Origin: an uncultured Roseobacter sp. | Lineage (GTDB): Bacteria; Pseudomonadota; Alphaproteobacteria; Rhodobacterales; Rhodobacteraceae | Direction of reading: 5' to 3' | DNA: 64,000 nt | Assembly (NCBI RefSeq): GCF_947496515.1 | Contig: NZ_CANMDB010000006.1 | Span: 1 to 64,000, forward strand | Shown: piece by piece, positions 62,107 through 64,000 of the stretch | Numbering within the stretch: position 1 is the first letter of the stretch | Layout: each line of letters opens with the position of its first letter | The notes under the pieces: generated by a model | What the model saw: the letters and a program-made list of their open reading frames with translations, nothing else | What the model was told of the DNA's origin: nothing | Databases searched by the model: none | Position numbers and translations under genes: made by a program

Positions 62107-63456
62107 ATGATGCAGTTTCCGACAACCTCAAATCGGGGGCGATATGGCCTCGCCGTGCTGGCGGTGGCGAGCCTGCTGAGCGCCTGCAACGAGCCCGATA
62201 CCATTTTGCCCGGCAAGCGCGAAGACATCCGCTCTGCGATTGCTGACGGGGATACGAGCACGCTTGCCGCCGTGACCCGGGACGCCCCGCGCGCGATCCG
62301 ACTGCCCGCCGCGCAAAGCAATACGGAGTGGCCCCAAGGCATCGGCTCACCCGCCTTCCGGGTCAGCCATGCTGCCCTGTCCGGTGCACCACAGCGGATC
62401 TGGAGTGCGGACATCGGTGCAGGCGACGGACGCCGCCAGCGGATCACAGCAGATCCGGTCGTGGCCGGGGGGCTGGTCTACACGCTGGACGCCCAGGCAC
62501 AGGTCACGGCCACATCGCTGGCCGGTCAGACGGTTTGGCGGACCGACGTGGCACCCGCACGCGATGATGCGGCGGCGGCAACGGGTGGTGGGCTTTCCTA
62601 CGACGGGGGCCGGGTCTACGCGGCTGTGGGGCATGGCGCGCTCGTGGCGCTGGATGCGGCCAGCGGGAATGTCATCTGGCGGCAGAACCTCGAGGGCACC
62701 GGCTCCGGCAGGCCCACGATTTCGGGTGGTCTGGTCTATGTGACCGCCGGGGATGATACGGGCATTGCCCTCAATGCCGATACCGGGCGCATTGTGTGGC
62801 AGCTGTCGGCATCGCCCGATATCAACAACGTCCTGGGCGCGCCGGCGCCTGCGGTCTCGGAGGATCTGGCGATCTTTGCCTTTGGCTCCGGCGAAGTGCA
62901 GGCCGTGTTCCGTCGCGGCGGGTTGCGTCGCTGGGATGCCTCCGCTGTGGGTCAGCGGTTTGCGCGGGCTCTGGGGGCGGTCGAGGACGTCACCGGCGCT
63001 CCGGTGATCGCGGGCAACACGGTCTATGTGGGTAATCAGGCGGGGCGGATCGTGGCGCTGAACCTCGATTCCGGTGCAAGGCTGTGGACCGCGCGCGAAG
63101 GGGCCGTCGGGCCGGTCCTGCCCGTGGGCGACAGTGTTTTCGTGATTTCTGAACTCGGAGAGCTTTTGCGGCTGGATGCCTCCGATGGCACACGGATCTG
63201 GGGCACGCAGATGCCCAATTTCGTGAATGACAAGCCGCGCAGGCGGTCCGAAGTCTTTGCGCATCACGGTCCCGTTCTGGCGGGCGGGCGCATCTACGTG
63301 GCCTCCAACGACGGGCTGTTGCGCGCGTTCGACCCCGAAAGCGGCGCGCTCGTGCGTTCCACCCAGATCCCTGGCGGTGCGACGACCGCGCCGGTCGTGG
63401 CGGGCAACGTGCTGTACGTGGTATCCACCGACGGTGATTTGCACGCTTTTCGTTGA
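62107..63456 (+). CDS. bamB: Outer-membrane assembly lipoprotein BamB (PQQ-type beta-propeller)
   Basis: 449 residues from ATG at 62107; an earlier ATG at 62083 is possible. The signal peptide ends in a lipobox (ASLLSAC), so the protein is lipid-anchored. Seven or eight propeller blades are seen as repeated units with G-x-x-x-W, such as LDAASGNVIWRQNLEGTGS, LNADTGRIVWQLSASPDI and LDASDGTRIWGTQMPN. BamB assists the BamA complex in inserting outer-membrane proteins. It follows the YfgM-like gene by 63 bp and precedes der by 51 bp. Confidence 0.92.
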   Translation: MMQFPTTSNRGRYGLAVLAVASLLSACNEPDTILPGKREDIRSAIADGDTSTLAAVTRDAPRAIRLPAAQSNTEWPQGIGSPAFRVSHAALSGAPQRIWSADIGAGDGRRQRITADPVVAGGLVYTLDAQAQVTATSLAGQTVWRTDVAPARDDAAAATGGGLSYDGGRVYAAVGHGALVALDAASGNVIWRQNLEGTGSGRPTISGGLVYVTAGDDTGIALNADTGRIVWQLSASPDINNVLGAPAPAVSEDLAIFAFGSGEVQAVFRRGGLRRWDASAVGQRFARALGAVEDVTGAPVIAGNTVYVGNQAGRIVALNLDSGARLWTAREGAVGPVLPVGDSVFVISELGELLRLDASDGTRIWGTQMPNFVNDKPRRRSEVFAHHGPVLAGGRIYVASNDGLLRAFDPESGALVRSTQIPGGATTAPVVAGNVLYVVSTDGDLHAFR

Positions 63457-63507
63457 CGCTCATCTGGGGTAAAGCGCGGGCTTGTTGCAGCGCTCGGAGC
63501 CTTTGAG

Positions 63508-64000
63508 ATGTCCTTTACCCTTGCTATTGTGGGCAGGCCCAATGTGGGGAAATCCACGCTCTTTAACCGACTTGTCGGCAAGCGTCTGGCCTTGGTTGAT
63601 GACCAGCCCGGGGTGACCCGCGATCTGCGCGAGGGGGCGGCACGGCTGGCGGATCTGCGTTTTACCGCCATCGACACCGCCGGGCTGGAGGATGTCACCG
63701 ACGACAGCCTGCAGGGCCGCATGCGGCGTCTGACCGAGCGTGCAGTGGACATGGCCGATGTGTGCCTTTTTATCGTGGATGCGCGGGTCGGCATCACCCC
63801 CTCCGATCTGGTCTTTGCCGACATCCTGCGCAAACGCGCGGGCCACGTGATCCTGGCGGCGAACAAGGCAGAGGGCGCAGCCGCGGATGCCGGTGTGCTG
63901 GAGGCCTATTCGCTGGGTCTGGGCGAGCCCATCCGGCTGTCAGCGGAACATGGTGAGGGGCTCAACGATCTTTATACCCATCTGATGCCGCTGGCGGACG
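63508..64000 (+). CDS. der: GTPase Der (EngA), 5' part only
   Basis: The frame runs off the window end after about 164 codons of an expected 480. The first GTPase domain is visible: P-loop GRPNVGKST (9-17), switch I GVTRD, DTAG, and the guanine-specificity box read as NKAE (usual for alphaproteobacterial Der, versus NKxD elsewhere). Der works in 50S ribosome assembly. A second GTPase domain and the KH-like domain lie outside. It completes the YfgM-bamB-der order. Confidence 0.95.
   Translation, partial: MSFTLAIVGRPNVGKSTLFNRLVGKRLALVDDQPGVTRDLREGAARLADLRFTAIDTAGLEDVTDDSLQGRMRRLTERAVDMADVCLFIVDARVGITPSDLVFADILRKRAGHVILAANKAEGAAADAGVLEAYSLGLGEPIRLSAEHGEGLNDLYTHLMPLAD

Overview
The window is chromosomal DNA of an alphaproteobacterium, most likely a Rhodobacteraceae/Roseobacter-group organism. 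The basis is gene content and order: a heterotetrameric sarcosine oxidase locus (soxB, soxDAG), ccmI-ruvX-DUF1289-bluB, metF divergent from a MetR-type regulator, and a YfgM-like gene followed by bamB and der. High GC and typical alphaproteobacterial protein sequences agree. The species cannot be named from sequence alone.

Positions 1-6391 are the right part of an integrated element that starts left of the window. It carries a P4-type tyrosine integrase, an AlpA-like DNA-binding protein, a primase-polymerase/helicase replication protein, small unknown genes, and at its right edge a 42-nt tRNA-Phe-like 3' half that looks like an attachment site. This int/alpA/primase set is what phage satellites (PICI or P4 type) carry. 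Positions 6392-14950 hold an accessory block of detoxification and regulatory genes: MFS pump, methyltransferase, Rrf2, dienelactone hydrolase, MarR, SnoaL-like, Atu4866, carboxymuconolactone decarboxylase family, SDR and AraC. Its right edge shows decay: an SDR with an in-frame amber stop, a frameshifted LysR gene and a remnant of a second integrase.

From 14947 rightwards the genes look like core chromosome: a triple-PAS cytoplasmic chemoreceptor, ygfZ, a glycosyltransferase, two PLP aminotransferases, an enoyl-CoA hydratase family gene, valS (with an unusual in-frame insertion built of palindromic elements and a 21-bp tandem repeat), an orphan form-II CoxL-like molybdoenzyme subunit, a DUF2235 protein, an exported hydrolase, small DUF1127-like genes, a beta-helix protein, a thioesterase, metF/metR and the ccmI-ruvX-DUF1289-bluB operon. 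The sarcosine oxidase genes follow, with soxB separated from soxDAG by three small single-helix membrane protein genes and a terminator. Then come two related secreted proteins, sodB, rarD, a LOG-family gene, a LysM protein, an ABC exporter of the ATM1 type, a DUF302 protein, an RND efflux pump with its adaptor, the YfgM-like protein, bamB and the start of der.

Functionally, sarcosine oxidase (5,10-methylene-THF from sarcosine), MetF (its reduction to methyl-THF), the MetR regulator and folate-dependent YgfZ form a one-carbon theme. YfgM/BamB link to outer-membrane assembly and the RND pair to efflux. The most unusual items are the valS insertion, the satellite-like element with candidate integrase arm sites, several reading frames broken by a single stop or frameshift, and the small membrane proteins inside the sox locus.
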